DNA from: Dactylorhiza incarnata
Taxonomy: Eukaryota > Streptophyta > Magnoliopsida > Asparagales > Orchidaceae
Length of the DNA stretch: 64,000 nt
Direction: 5' to 3'
Assembly: GCA_033032865.1 (NCBI GenBank)
Contig: JAWHQI010000064.1
Coordinates: forward strand, 6,882,001-6,946,000
The position numbers were made by a program, and so were the translations under genes. Of this stretch, positions 1 through 10,959 are shown piece after piece. Position 1 is the first letter of the stretch; each line of letters opens with the position of its first letter. The notes under the pieces were generated by a model that was given only the letters and a program-made list of their open reading frames with translations, was not told the DNA's origin and searched no databases.

Positions 1-52
1 CTTTCCTTACTCTGATAGCATTTTAAATGTTGGGAAAATGCGGGTTGTGACA
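1..52 (+). repeat. 3' end of 5' LTR, Tekay-like copy A
   Basis: These bases match the last 52 bases of the LTRs ending at 7372, 22472 and 31441, including the GTTGTGACA terminus. They sit directly before the primer-binding site, as a 5' LTR end should. Confidence 0.9.
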
Positions 53-54
53 GT

Positions 55-66
55 TGGTATCAAAGC
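55..66 (+). promoter_or_regulatory. Primer-binding site, initiator tRNA-Met type
   Basis: TGGTATCAAAGC starts two bases after the LTR end. It differs by one base from the usual plant initiator-Met PBS (TGGTATCAGAGC). This is where minus-strand DNA synthesis would be primed, and it fixes the + orientation of the element. Confidence 0.8.
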
Positions 67-680
67 GAGGTTCTGTGAAAAGGTAGTTGGGTGGTTTGGC
101 GTGTGAGCCAAACGACCGCTATCCTAAGCAGAACCTCATAAGATCATTTCATTGTATACACACACCGATATGTCATTAGTATGTCTTGACTAAAGCATGG
201 TCACTACACTCATAGCATGATAAGAAGTATACGAGGCATATTATGTAGTATGGGATAGATAATATGTGTTCGTATATGGATCCACCATAGGTGGCAACAT
301 GTGACGGTTATGTAGTATGAGATGCATAACCACCATTACATGGATGCCCATTAGCATGTTTTTTTTTCATTATGTAGTATGGGATGCATAACATTACATG
401 TGTACGCCGCTCATAACATGCATTAAGACCTCTTTCTAGAATGCATAGCACTGCATACATTCATATCATCGCATAAGCACGCGTGCCAAGTTAAAGACAT
501 ACCAGATGACATATGTACACACATGATTTGAAAAGAAATTTAAATGTCCATGCACTCATGTCATAGCACAAGAGTCAATAGGATGATGGTGCATCATCCT
601 AAGTTTAATTATTGCATCGTTTCATGAAATTCTAGAGCAAGGTAACAGTAATAACAGGTTGTTTTCTTTCCTGTTCCGAA
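67..680 (+). other. Untranslated leader of Tekay-like copy A
   Basis: No open gene is seen. The leader holds three imperfect copies of a motif reading TTATGTAGTATGGGATGCATAA at about 240-265, 309-331 and 371-393. The same leader is present in copy B (22487-23100). Confidence 0.6.
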
Positions 681-1817
681 TTGATCCGGGATATTTCCGA
701 GTCTGTTTGTCTTAAGCGTATTAAACCTGTTTCTGATTGGATGTCTATCTATCTTGTAGACATGTCTCGTATGAGAGCGACGCGATCGAATCCCCGGCCT
801 GAGGGAGAGTCTTCTGGTGGTCAAAGTGAGTCCGTGATCGAAAGTCTACGTCAGAGCAATGAGGCATTGACGAGATAGTTGAGTTGCGTCAGGTTACTCG
901 AGTTTGCTAGCTTAGGTGTCTTAAGCTAGGTCTTGATGAGTCGTTGTTTGTATTCGTAGAAGATGACCCCAAAACGTTTTGCAATGGGGGCGATTTCCCA
1001 GTATGAGGGTGAGTCTTAGGATTCTCGTGTCGAAGCGATGCTAGATGAACTGCGTCAGAGCATTGATACAATGTCAAGGCAGGTATTGGTAATGCAAACG
1101 CAGTTGCAAGCATTGCTTACTGCCATCTTGAGGCAGCAGCCTGGTGTGCAGTTTCCTGTGTTGGTTGGGTACCAGAGTGAGATCGGTAAATCGAATAGAT
1201 TCGCTAATGAGTTGATAGCTGCTGAGGAGTGCAAGGTTAGAAATTTCTTGGGTGAACTTCAAGGTAACGTCCAGCAGTTTTCTAACGCCTACCAATCTGA
1301 GACTGATGTGAAAGCAGTTGAACCTGCCTTTAAGTTTGAGTCTATTGGAAATGCCAAAGATCGCGGTATGTCCTCATTGCTGGAAAAGAGAAAGGTTGGG
1401 GATGGTGGAAGCCTATGGGCATCTGGCCCCACCCCAAAGAAAGGACGGGAGGAAGTGTGTAGTTTCTGTGGCCGGTCAGGTCATTCCCTCGGAAAATGTT
1501 TCAAGAAACTAAAAGCTCGGAAGCAGCAACAGGTGATCGTAATTCAAGACATACCTAAAAGTGATTTGGTTTGCACTGCATGTAATAAAGAGGGGCATGA
1601 TGCGAGCCGGTGTTGGGTGAAGGAAAAGGTCTGCTACCAGTGTGGGCAGAAAGGGCATATGAATGCTATTTGTCCGCAGTTCCATCCCTCGGTGCAGTCG
1701 GTTCCTCCACAGGCTCTGCCACCGCCGCAGTTGCAGCCTTTGGATAAAGGAAAGGATAAACTGATCGTGGTGAGCGAGGGAGAAGCTCAGTCTTCAACCC
1801 CAGTGATCTTAGGTTAG
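681..1817 (+). pseudogene. gag: gag, first of two tandem copies, Tekay-like copy A
   Basis: Gag would form the virus-like particle and bind element RNA. The longest open stretch, 1038-1817 (259 codons), ends in three CX2CX4HX4C zinc knuckles at its residues 141-154, 179-192 and 199-212, followed by a Pro/Gln-rich tail. Upstream, a further gag-like piece (681-878) ends in a stop and several more stops lie before 1038, so the N-terminal half is broken. Three knuckles is more than the one usual in chromovirus gag. The gene lies within the first unit of an 1,811-bp tandem duplication. Confidence 0.8.
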
Positions 1818-4310
1818 ATTCTGATTCAGTTAATAGTTCCTCGCTATCTCGATTTCTGTTCAGCTGGTTATGCGTGCGTTTTTTGGGAAGTTAAGATAAT
1901 TAACCGATGAGCACACGTTCTTTTGATTTTGGTGTTATCCACTTGTGCGTGGCTAGGATCTTTATAATGGTCATTTCTTGACTCCCGATCAAGTTAGTGA
2001 TTTGTTTCGTGCTAAGTTTTCCCTCGGGTGACTCCGTGGTGTTGAACCATTCCTTGGGTTTGATTTATTCTATAGTATGTCGATTGAAAGTCCCAGATTT
2101 GGAAGATGTTAGTATGATTTCTTGGGCATAGATTGGAGATCTAGTTTGGCGTTGTACACCGGTGAGAGGATAAGCGCCTGGACTTCTCGTTGGATATTGA
2201 CCAACCCTTGAGTATTTGGATTCCCATATCAAGATTCTTCTGTTATTTCTGTGATTCGTGCTCGTCAATTCTTAGAGTATGGCAGCGAGTCTTTTCTCAT
2301 TTCTGTTTCTGTTCTGGAAAAATGCTCTCGTTCTGCCGCGTCTTCTGTTGTGTGAGAGCTACAAATGTTTCTCCGGCTAGTCTTCTCGGTCTTCCCCATG
2401 AGAAAGAGACAGAGTTTGTTTTAGATCTTAAGCCAGATACCTGCATTTTTGCGAGAGCTCCTTGCCGCATCGCCCTGCGCGAGCTAGAGGAATGTTTCAG
2501 GATATTTTCGAGTCTGTTTGGCTTAAGCGTATTAAGCTTGTTTCTGATTGGATGTCTATCTATCTTGTAGACATGTCTCATATGAGAGCGACGCGATCGA
2601 CTCCCCAGCCTGAGGGAGAGTCTTCTGGTGATCAGAGTGAGTCCGTGATCGAAAGTGTGCTTCAGAGCAATGAGGCTTTGACGAGATAGTTGGGTTGCGT
2701 CAGGTTACTCGAGTTTGCTAGCTTAGGTGTCTTAAGCTAGGTCATGATGAGTCGTTGTTTGTATTCGTAGAAGATGACCCCAAAATGTTCTGCAATGGGG
2801 GCGATTTCCCAGTTTGAGGGTGAGTCTTCGGATTCTCGTGTCGAAGCGATGCTAGATGAACTGCGTCAGAGCATTGAAACAATGTCAAGGCAGGTATTGG
2901 TATTGCAAACGCAGTTGCAGGCATTGCTTACTGCCATCTTGAGGCAGGTGCCTGATGTGCAGTTTCCTGTGTTGGTTGGGTACCAGAGTGAGATCGGTAA
3001 ATCGAATTGATTCGCTCATGAGTTGATAGCTGCTGAGGAGTGCAAGGTTAGAAATTTCTTGGGTGATCTTCAAGGTAACATCCAGCAGTTTACTAACGCC
3101 TACCAATCTGAGACTGATGTGAAAGAAGTTGAAGCTGCCTTTATGTTTGAGGCTATTGGAAATGCCAAAGATCGCAATATGTCCTCATTGCTGGAAAAGA
3201 GAAAGGTTGGGGATGGTGGAAGCATATGGGCATATGGCCCCACCCCAAAGAAAGGACGGGAGGAAGTGTGTAGTTTCTGTGGCCGGTCAGGCCATTCCCT
3301 AGGAAAATGTTTCAAGAAACTAAAAGCTCGAAAGCAGCAACGGGTGATCGTAATTCAAGACATACCTAAAAGTGATTTGGTTTGCACTGCATGTAATAAA
3401 GAGGGGCATGATGCGAGCCGGTGTTGGGTGAAGGAAAAGGTCTGCTACCAGTGTGGGCAGAAAGGGCATATGAATGTTATTTGTCCGTAGTTCCATCCCT
3501 CGGTGCAGTTGGTTCCTCCACAGGCTCTGCCACCGCCGCAGTTGCAGCCTTTGGATAAAGGAAAGGATAAACTGATCATGGTGAGCGAGGGAGAAGCTCA
3601 GTCTTCAACCCCGGTGATCTTAGGTTAGATTCTGATTCAGTTAATAGTTCCTCGCTATCTCGATTTCTGTTCAGCCGGCTATGCGTGCGTTTTTTGGGAA
3701 GTTAAGATAATTAACCGATGAGCACGCGTTCTTTTGATTTTGGTGTTATCCACTTGTTCATGGCTAGGATCTTTATAATGGTCATTTTTTGACTCCCGAT
3801 CAAGTTAGTGATTTGTTTCGTGCTAAGTTTTCCCTCGGGTGACTCGGTGGTGTTGAACCATTCCTTGGGTTTGATTTATTCTATAGTATGTCGATTGAAA
3901 GTCCCATATTTGGAAGATATTAGTATGATTTCTTGGGCATAGATTGGAGATCTAGTTTGGCGTTGTAGACCGGTGAGAGGATAAGCGCCTGGACTTCTCG
4001 TTGTATATTGACCAACCCTTGAGTGTTTGGATTCCCGTATCAAGATTCTCCGGTTATTTCTGCGGTTCGTGCTCGTCAATTCTTAGAGTCTGGCAGCGAG
4101 TCTTTTCTCGTTTCTGTTTCTGTTCTGGATAAATGCTCTCGTTGTGCCGCGTGTTCTGTTGTGTGAGAGCTACAAATGTTTCTCCGGCTAGTCTTCTCGG
4201 TCTTCCCCATGAGAAAGAGGCAGAGTTTGTTTTAGATCTTGAGCCAGATACCTGTCTTTTTGCGAGAGCTCCTTACCGCATGGCCCTGCGCAAGCTAGAG
4301 GAATGTTTCT
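689..4310 (+). repeat. 1,811-bp internal tandem duplication (gag, protease, RT start)
   Basis: Unit 1 is 689-2499 and unit 2 is 2500-4310. Three separate anchors (GGATATT at 689/2500, GTCTGTTTG at 701/2512, AATGTTTC at 2491/4302) each give exactly 1,811 bp. Each unit holds a gag copy, a decayed protease segment and the start of RT (a Leu-Gly-Leu-Pro block about 120 bp before the unit end). The same duplication with the same period is in copy B. Confidence 0.9.
2500..3628 (+). pseudogene. gag: gag, second tandem copy, Tekay-like copy A
   Basis: This is the repeat of the preceding gag. Open pieces are 2774-3010 and 3023-3490, separated by an in-frame TGA. A TAG directly after the third zinc knuckle (3488-3490) cuts off the Pro/Gln-rich tail, which stays readable to 3628. 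All three CX2CX4HX4C knuckles are preserved. It is the copy joined to the downstream pol. Confidence 0.75.
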
Positions 4311-5480
4311 AGAAGATTATGAGCAAATTGAGCATAGTTGAATGAGGTGACTATAGAGATAAATGTTCATCACCTCGAATAGATGATTTGCTTAATCAGT
4401 TGCGAGATGGATCCGTGTTCTCGGAGATCGGCCTCCGTCTAGACTTTTATCTGTAAAGGATCCGTGAGTCGGACGTTCCACGATCTGCCTGTTCGTTCCC
4501 GTTATGGGGTTTACTTTGAGATCTTAGTGGCGACCTTTGATTTAGCTAATGTCTCCTCTGCCTTCATGAATTTGATGGATAGAGTGTTAAGAGATTTTCC
4601 AGACCATCTTGTGGCTGTCCTTGGAAGTGGTGTTTGATACACTCTAAGAGTGCAGAGGATCATGCTAAGCAATTGTGATTGGGTGCGGTCTACATTGTGA
4701 GAGCGCAAGTTTGTTTGCCAAGATGAGCAAGTACAAGTTTTGGATGTCTTTAGTTACCTATTCGGGTCATGTAATTAATGAGGATGTGTTTTCGACGAAC
4801 CCAGTATAGATCGCTGAGTGATTGGTTTGTAAGAGATTTAGAACATCCAAGGAAATAGGGAATTTTGTAGGATTGACATGATGATATATTAAGGCTTGTG
4901 TAATGATTCTTGTGATTACTCGTATCTCGGGTTAAGTTTGTGTAGGAGAATTCAACTTTTGTTGGGGTAACTAGTGCGAAGGAGCCTTTTAGAAAATCGA
5001 AGAGAAGATTGAGCACTGCTCCAGTTTTGATCTTACCTACCGAAGGACTGGTGTCCTGTTTATGTAGATGAGTTGCACGTTGAGCCTAAGTATGTCTCGA
5101 AAAAAAAATGTGATCGCATACGGTTTGAGGAAATCGAAGATTCAGGAAGAGAATTATCATGCGCATAATTTGGAATTTGCCCAAGTAATCTAGGCATTGA
5201 ACCTTGGAGATTATTTTGGTATGACGTGTTGTATATGGTTTACGGACCATAAGAATTGAAGCATATCTTCGTTCAGAAGGAGTTGATTCTGCGCCAGAGA
5301 AAATGAATAAAATATATTGTGAATTCTGGCATTGGCATTCGTTACCACCCGGATCCTACTAGGATGTATAGAGATTTGAATCATGTTATTTGCAAGTATT
5401 AGTTTTTGTTATCGGTTTGATGAGGTCTTCCCGGAGACACAATTTTTTGTGTGATCTATCGTAAATGGATGGATAAATTA
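4200..5480 (+). pseudogene. pol: Degenerate reverse transcriptase and RNase H, Tekay-like copy A
   Basis: No long frame is open, but short blocks in several frames follow the chromovirus RT order: the RT start (about 4200-4300), a block like Leu-Asn-Gln-Leu-Arg-Asp-Gly (about 4385), a block near 4440-4600 corresponding to the region before the catalytic aspartates, and a Gly-His-Val-Ile-Asn block (4760-4790). RNase H-like remnants lie at 5200-5290. I could not find the YxDD catalytic box. This is a decayed pseudogene region. Confidence 0.55.
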
Positions 5481-5492
5481 TGCCTTTAAGTC

Positions 5493-6359
5493 TTGAGTCA
5501 GATCGAAACCCCAGGATTTGTTTTTTTGTCGCGTTTCTGGCAGAGCTTGCAAGGACCTTTGGGCACCGACCTCCGATATTCTACCGCTTACCATCCGCAG
5601 ACAAATGGTCAAACGGAGAGAGTGAATCAGATCGTGGAGGATATGATTAGGTGTTATACTCTGGATCATGGTGGAGCTTGGGATAAGCATCTTGGATTGA
5701 TGGAATTTGCCTACAATAACATTTATCAGGAAAGCTTGCAAATGGCCCCCTTTGAGGCTTTGTATGGGAGGCGTTGCCGGACTCCCTTGTTTTGGGCCGA
5801 GGTTGGTGAGAGCCCGTTGTTAGGCCCAGAAGCTTTGGAAGAGTTGAGCGTTGCTGTGACTCATATCCGCGAGAAGCTTCGCATTGCTCAGGAGCGGTAT
5901 GAGAAGTATGCTAATCGGAGAAGGGTGGATCTGGAGTTCGTTGTTGGGGACTTGGTGTTCTTGAAAGTTTCTCTGATGCCGGGCGTTAAGAGATTTGGAA
6001 GGAACCACAAGTTGGACCCCCGGTATGTGGGACCTTTCCAGGTTGTTGAGCGCGTTGGAGTGTCAGCTTTTAGATTGGATTTACCTGCCTCCTTCCCTAA
6101 TGTTCACGATGTGTTTCATGTGAGTCAGTTAAGGAAGTGTGTCCGCAGCAATCGTCAAGTCCTCGATTCGGTGCCTCAGATTCAGCCCAATTTGTCTTAT
6201 GTTGAGGAGCATGTTCGTATTTTAGAGACCCAAGAGCGGGTGTTGGGGAGGAAATCTATTCCCATGGTAAAAGTTCTTTGGTGGAATCATGACGTCAAGG
6301 GCGCAACATGGGAGTTGGAGTCAGCTATGCGGGAATATCATCCTCACCTTTTCATTTAA
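5493..6359 (+). pseudogene. pol: Integrase core C-terminal half with chromodomain-like tail, copy A
   Basis: An open stretch of 288 codons begins inside the integrase core. It contains the His-Pro-Gln-Thr-Asn-Gly-Gln-Thr-Glu block with the catalytic Glu, then the GPF/Y-type segment (Pro-Arg-Tyr-Val-Gly-Pro-Phe), a His-Asp-Val-Phe-His-Val-Ser-Gln-Leu block, and a chromodomain-like end (residues about 255-288). The second catalytic Asp block (Ser-Asp-Arg) is only in another frame at the 5' edge. The HHCC zinc finger and first Asp are not seen. The start Met is accidental; the true protein would begin upstream. Confidence 0.85.
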
Positions 6360-6490
6360 TTAGCTCAGATAAATCTCCTTTCCTGCACCATTTACCTTTT
6401 CACTTAATTAGCTCAGGCAGATCTTCTTTCATACACCGTTTATCTATCTTAATGTTGTTTTCTGCTCTTACGTCAAGTTTCAGGACGAAA

Positions 6491-6511
6491 CTTTCTTTTA
6501 GGGGGAGTGGT
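6491..6511 (+). promoter_or_regulatory. Polypurine tract, copy A
   Basis: A TTTTAGGGGGAGTGG run lies directly before the 3' LTR. It is the expected plus-strand primer of an LTR element. Confidence 0.75.
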
Positions 6512-7372
6512 TGTAACGCCCCTGATTTTCCGGCAATTATTTAATTCGCTGATAGCGTGTTTATGACATCAGGGCGTTACTTTTAACGTCGAGTTAGCGG
6601 CGTGTGGCCGTTTGCGCGTTTTCGCGTCCGTTTGGGTCAAGTCGACCAAATTTTGAGACGACCCGGAATTGGAAATTTTTACATTAGGAAATTAAATTAT
6701 TTAATTTTAGACTTGCCTGTCAAGTTTCGTTGCGATCCGAGCTATTTTGGAGCCTCGGTGCATTTTAGAAGTTTTGTATTTATTTAAAGTTCGCCGTAAA
6801 CTTCGGCCATTTATATCTCGAGAACGGCACGTCGGATTTTGATTCCGATTTTTACTACCCTGCTGCTGTTACTTGTTGTTTACTTTTGAACACTTGTTCT
6901 GGAATAGTTAGATGTGGCTTGGCTTTATAACCCCTTTCTTAGATATGATATGACATTTGGAGCATTGCACATCATGATTTGAAATATTAATCTCACTAAT
7001 TTCTGCACATGATAAAGCTACTTTTATATATAGTAAATCTGCACGTTCGATCATGCATAGTGCACCTCACTTGGTCTTCATGTACACTTAGGCCACTAAG
7101 TAACTAAATCAAGTATTTTTCCGCTGCGTAAAACTATATTTTTAAAAGCGTGGACTAGTTGATCCACCTAGCCGAGGGACACGGCTTTGTTAATCTTCTG
7201 CATAAATAATATTTGAATTACCTGGAGTTAATAATAATAATTTCTTTGAACTGCGAGGGACGATGAGTTGCCTTAACGTCAGTAGGTGTCCCCTACGTGA
7301 CTTGGCATCACAATGCGTAGCTTTCCCTACTCTGATAGCATTTTAAATGTTGGGAAAATGCGGGTTGTGACA
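6512..7372 (+). repeat. 3' LTR of Tekay-like copy A, internally deleted
   Basis: It starts TGTAACGCCC and ends GTTGTGACA. It follows copy B's 3' LTR for about 340 bp, then jumps to the equivalent of 30916 and follows it to the end. The missing part is 1,651 bp, with a 2-bp GA shared at the two ends. The LTR is 861 bp instead of 2,512 bp. Confidence 0.9.
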
Positions 7373-8080
7373 TAAGCCATTATAGAAAATTTGTACTTGT
7401 TGCCAAGTACGAAGTGCATGGAGAGGGCATCTACGCAAAAGCTACATGAAGCACTCCCATATATCGTAGAGAGTCTCCGAGTCGATTTGCATAAACGAAG
7501 CGATATCAGTGCACAATTTGGCGGTCTTGGCCGGAGGAAAATATTTAGTTAAGAATTTTTCCGCCATTTCGGCCCACGTAGTGATGGATCCTCTAGGAAG
7601 AGAGCCCAACCACTGCTTGACCTTTGACCGCAAGGAAAAAGGAAATAAGCGTAATCGAATGGCGTCATCAGTAACGCCATTGATTTTAAAGGTGTCACAG
7701 ATTTCAAGAAAATTAGCAAGATGTGAATTTGGATCTTCGTTTGGCAGTCCATCAAAAGTTACCGACTGTTGCACCAATTGGATGATGTTAAACTTGATCT
7801 CAAAATTATTGTTTGCCACCGTAGGGCGAACAATACTAGATTGTGTCCCTTCCAAAGTTGGCCGCACATAATAGGACATGATCCGTTGCTGGGCCGCATT
7901 CGGATTGTGCTGATTGGTCGGATTAGGCTCACCCATATTTCCTGGAGTAGTGTCTCCAATCGACTCTTCGAAGTTCAAATCAAAATCCCGATCATGAGTT
8001 CGGAGGCACTACAGAAGAGTGCGCTCGATCTCTGGATCAAAATGAATATCGGGACTATTCAAAGAGCTTCCTCGGGTCAT
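7373..8080 (-). pseudogene. gag: Athila-like gag, N-terminal part (copy A)
   Basis: Read on the minus strand from an ATG at 8080, the frame opens Met-Thr-Arg-Gly-Ser-Ser and meets a TAG at 8009-8011. It then runs open 7978-7442 (178 codons) to a second TAG. Past it the frame continues to the Tekay junction at 7373. The retrotransposon gag domain has the Trp-Leu-Gly-Ser-Leu-Pro and Thr-Lys-Tyr-Phe-Pro-Pro blocks typical of plant Athila/Tat gag. Copy B (31442-32149) has the same two stops. Confidence 0.8.
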
Positions 8081-8370
8081 GCACTAGAAGAAAAAAGACA
8101 AGGAGGAAAGAGACAAATAAAAGAAAATAAAAGAATGCAAAAACTTCATGAATTTTTCTTTTTCTTTTTAGGCGATTTAAGTTAGTCATGGACTTCCCGA
8201 GGTCTAACCTATGAGGGGTTCGCACCGGTACTAAGAGATATGCTGGGGTGACATCCCAAACCTCCCTTTCTAGGAATATAGTTGCACCTTAAAGATTTTT
8301 TTGGTTTCAGAACTACAAAAGAAAATGATAAAATTAATGGCTATTCTTCTTTTCAAAATAACGACGCAAA
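8081..8370 (-). other. Untranslated leader of Athila-like element (copy A)
   Basis: About 290 bp lie between the primer site and gag. I see no gene. The copy B equivalent is 32150-32440. Confidence 0.5.
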
Positions 8371-8389
8371 GTCCCTGTCAACGGCGCCA
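8371..8389 (-). promoter_or_regulatory. Primer-binding site, tRNA-Asp type (copy A)
   Basis: On the minus strand it reads TGGCGCCGTTGACAGGGAC. It matches the TGGCGCCGTTGCCGGG form used by Athila/Tat elements and complementary to the 3' end of tRNA-Asp (established knowledge). It fixes the minus orientation of the element. Confidence 0.85.
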
Positions 8390-8395
8390 AAAACT

Positions 8396-9046
8396 TGATA
8401 GAGAAATTTGTTTGATTTTATGAAAGAAATGATTTTCTCCGATTCTATGCTCGATAAAGGCAAGTGTACCTAATCGATTATAGTATAGGATATGAAATAT
8501 CAAGGTCGTATTAGAACCAGGGCACGTCGAATACTTCTACTTCAAAGAACTCGTTATTATCCTATCAAATAGTTTTGTAGTTGGTTTTGTAAAAAGAGAT
8601 ATTATTATTAAAAAAGAGGTGGTTTAGACTATATAAAAAGGACTAGCACTCGATCTCGACTCACCTCGGAATAAAACGATCAAAATAAAAATAAATAAAT
8701 TTCTAAATCACTCTAACGAAAGTACTTGGACCGTGGAGATTCCCGAAACATGAACGAACCTCTTTCAAGGTTATGCCCAACTGAGTTTAGGTTGACCGAC
8801 CGAACTTTCGATCTCCAATCGAAACTCATAAAGCTCGCTTTACGTGGTGAACCCCGCTATTAGATTTGACTCAAATCCAGGAGATTTACGTCGTCCTCTT
8901 TCAAGGATTGCATTCAACTCTCTTTACCCGTGAGTGATCGATCCGTACACATGATCCTTTCGTCTACTAGAATACGAAAACAAAGTGAAAATCATATATC
9001 AATAATATGATCTCACTAAATATTAATCAATGGTAAATCCTAAGCA
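8396..9046 (-). repeat. Partial 5' LTR of Athila-like element (copy A)
   Basis: This begins a few bases beyond the primer site and follows the copy B LTR (from 32466) closely up to 9046. There homology stops abruptly and Tat-like pol sequence begins. The promoter half of the LTR is therefore absent here. Confidence 0.75.
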
Positions 9047-9595
9047 AGGAGGAGGCCGAAGTGAGGAAGGAGGAAGGAGGAGGAGGCCGAAGTGCTGGCT
9101 CGGGGTGAGGAGAAAGAAGGAGTTTGGGGGGAGCAGTCTCGGCTGGAGGCCGTGGATGAGGTTGTGCAACTCGAGGTCACCACCCGAGCGAGGGAGGTGG
9201 AGAAAGTCAAGATCAACGGAGAGCTCAGCCCAGAGGAGCAGAAGCAAATCCTGGCCTGTGTGCAGGAAAATGTGGATGTCTTCGCCTGGAGCGCGACCGA
9301 GATGCCCGGGATCGATGCGGATGTGGCTTGCCACCGCCTCAACCTCGAGTCCGGCACCCGACCTATCCGACAGAAGAAGAGGGTCATAGCTGACAAGCTG
9401 GAAGGGCCCATCCGAGAGGAGGTGGGCAAGCTCCTCCAAGCAGGTTTTGTATCGGAGATCCAGTATCCAGGCTGGGTCTCCAATGTGGTTATGGTGAAAA
9501 CGGAGGAGAGTGTCGTGACGGACCTCCTGGCCAAGTTCGGTCTCAGGGCAGTGGGCGGTGTCGGACCTCTTCTGGTCATCCATCTAGGAGGGTGA
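9047..9595 (+). pseudogene. pol: Tat-like RT N-terminal fragment with internal deletion
   Basis: The open stretch 9092-9595 carries the Val-Phe-Ala-Trp-Ser / Met-Pro-Gly-Ile block and the His-Arg-Leu-Asn and Lys-Gln...Arg blocks that precede the RT palm in Tat-type pol. About residue 135 the match stops, and the frame runs into sequence like the RNase H-integrase linker before a TGA at 9593-9595. The RT catalytic aspartates and RNase H are therefore missing, deleted between about 9500 and 9530. Its first 50 bp are purine-rich and duplicated. Confidence 0.7.
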
Positions 9596-9599
9596 GCTA

Positions 9600-10897
9600 A
9601 TGGAGGTGGACCAGCGACCATCATGGACAGATCCCTTCATCACCTTCCTGACATCGGGAAAGTTCCCTGAAGGGGAGGTGGATAAGCGGCGCTTCAGGTA
9701 TAAATCGGCATATTATTCCTTGCATGCAGGAGGACTGTACAGGAAAACACTCTCGGGACTCCTAGCCCGATGCGTATCAGAGGAGGAGGTCCCAAAGGTC
9801 CTGAAGGAGATCCACTCGGGAGAGTGTGGCAGACACTCCGGAAGCCGAACCTTGGAGGGGAGAGTGGTTAGGCAAGGCTACTTCTGGCCTACCCTCAGCA
9901 AGGATGCAGCGGAGTTCGCAAGGAAGTGTTCAAAGTGCCAGTTGTTCGCTCCTCTCCAGCTTCATCCAGCCCAAAGGCTTTGGTCCATCATAGCACCTTG
10001 GCCCTTTGCTATATGGGGTTTGGACCTGGTAGGTCCTTTTCCGCAAGAGAGTGGCCAAAGAAGGTTCTTGTTAGTGATGATTGATTATTTATGCAAGTGG
10101 CTGGAGGTGAAGGCGCTGGCCAAGGTAACATACCAAGTAGTTAGAAATTTCATATGGGGTGAGGTAATATGCAGGCATGGGCTCCCGCTAGCCATAGTTA
10201 CGGACAACAGGCCGCATTTTGCTAGTGACTAGTTCGTTAGCTTCTGCATCCAACTCGGCATAGATCTTCGGTTTGAGTCAGTCCACCACCCGAGGAGCAA
10301 TGGGCAGGTGGAGGCGACAAACAAAATTATAGTGAACTTGCTGAAGAAGAAGGTCGAGAACCTCAGGAGGAACTGGGTAGAGCAGTTACCCTCGGTCCTC
10401 TGGGCCCTGAGGACCACTCTGAATATGTTCACGGGAGAGACTCCATTAGAGCTTTCCCACGGGTCCGAGGACTTTCTCCCAGTGGAGTTTGAAGTAAACT
10501 CCCCCAGGGAGGTCACCGCGGGCGAGGGGGGGGGGGTGAAGAATGGCTAGTGGAAAATGGGGAAGAGCAAAGGCTATCTCTGGACCTTATGGAGGAGCTC
10601 CAGGACTTAGCCACCATCCGGCAAGAATAGGTCAAGTGGTGGATGGCTCGGTACTTCGACAAGCACATCTGAGTAAAACAGTTCGAGAAAGGGGACCTGG
10701 TGCTGAAGAAGGTTGACGCAGTTGGGAGAGGAGCCGCAGTGGGAAAGCTCAATCCTAACTGGGAGGGGTTGTATATCGTAGATGAGGTGCTCAAGTCAGG
10801 AGGGTACCACCTCCGGAATGTGGATGGGGTACTCCTTGGCCTGGCCAGGAGCGGGGATGACCTGAAAAGATTCTATCCTTGGAGTTTTTGTAATTGA
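9600..10897 (+). pseudogene. pol: Tat-like integrase, broken by stops and a poly-G frameshift
   Basis: The open stretch 9600-10232 holds the HHCC zinc finger (His-Ser-Gly...His, Cys-Ser-Lys-Cys), the first catalytic Asp (Gly-Leu-Asp-Leu-Val-Gly-Pro) and the second (Thr-Asp-Asn-Arg, where Gly is usual after Asn). An in-frame TAG at 10230-10232 interrupts the core. The same frame continues through the Asn-Gly-Gln-Val-Glu block with the catalytic Glu to an 11-base G run (10526-10536), where the frame shifts. The tail is open again at 10700-10897, the end of pol. Confidence 0.8.
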
Positions 10898-10959
10898 CTC
10901 GTTATATGTTCTACGCTCAATATATCGGTTTGGAAGTTTTTTCTAAGCAGGAATCCCCA

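Larger units (their letters stand above)
1..7372 (+). mobile_element. Tekay/Del-like Ty3/gypsy retrotransposon, copy A (5' end cut by window edge)
   Basis: The order is LTR end, methionine-type primer site, gag, degenerate protease/RT/RNase H, integrase with a C-terminal chromodomain-like tail, polypurine tract and 3' LTR. LTRs begin TGTAACGCCC and end GTTGTGACA, and the undeleted LTR of copy B is 2.5 kb; long LTRs of this kind plus the integrase tail suggest the Tekay/Del clade of chromoviruses (family knowledge; clade is inference). The coding part carries many stops and frameshifts, so the element is dead. Only the last 52 bases of the 5' LTR are in the window. The 3' flank is Athila-like gag, the same junction as copy B. 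Confidence 0.9.

Noticed and set aside
2297..2581. Minus-strand frame in Tekay copy A, and its counterpart in copy B
   Set aside because: It is opposite to the decayed protease-RT start and repeats with the 1,811-bp duplication; no domain.
9023..9624. Minus-strand frames of 186 and 194 codons
   Set aside because: They lie opposite the Tat RT fragment, whose plus-strand frame carries recognisable RT blocks; the minus frames do not.
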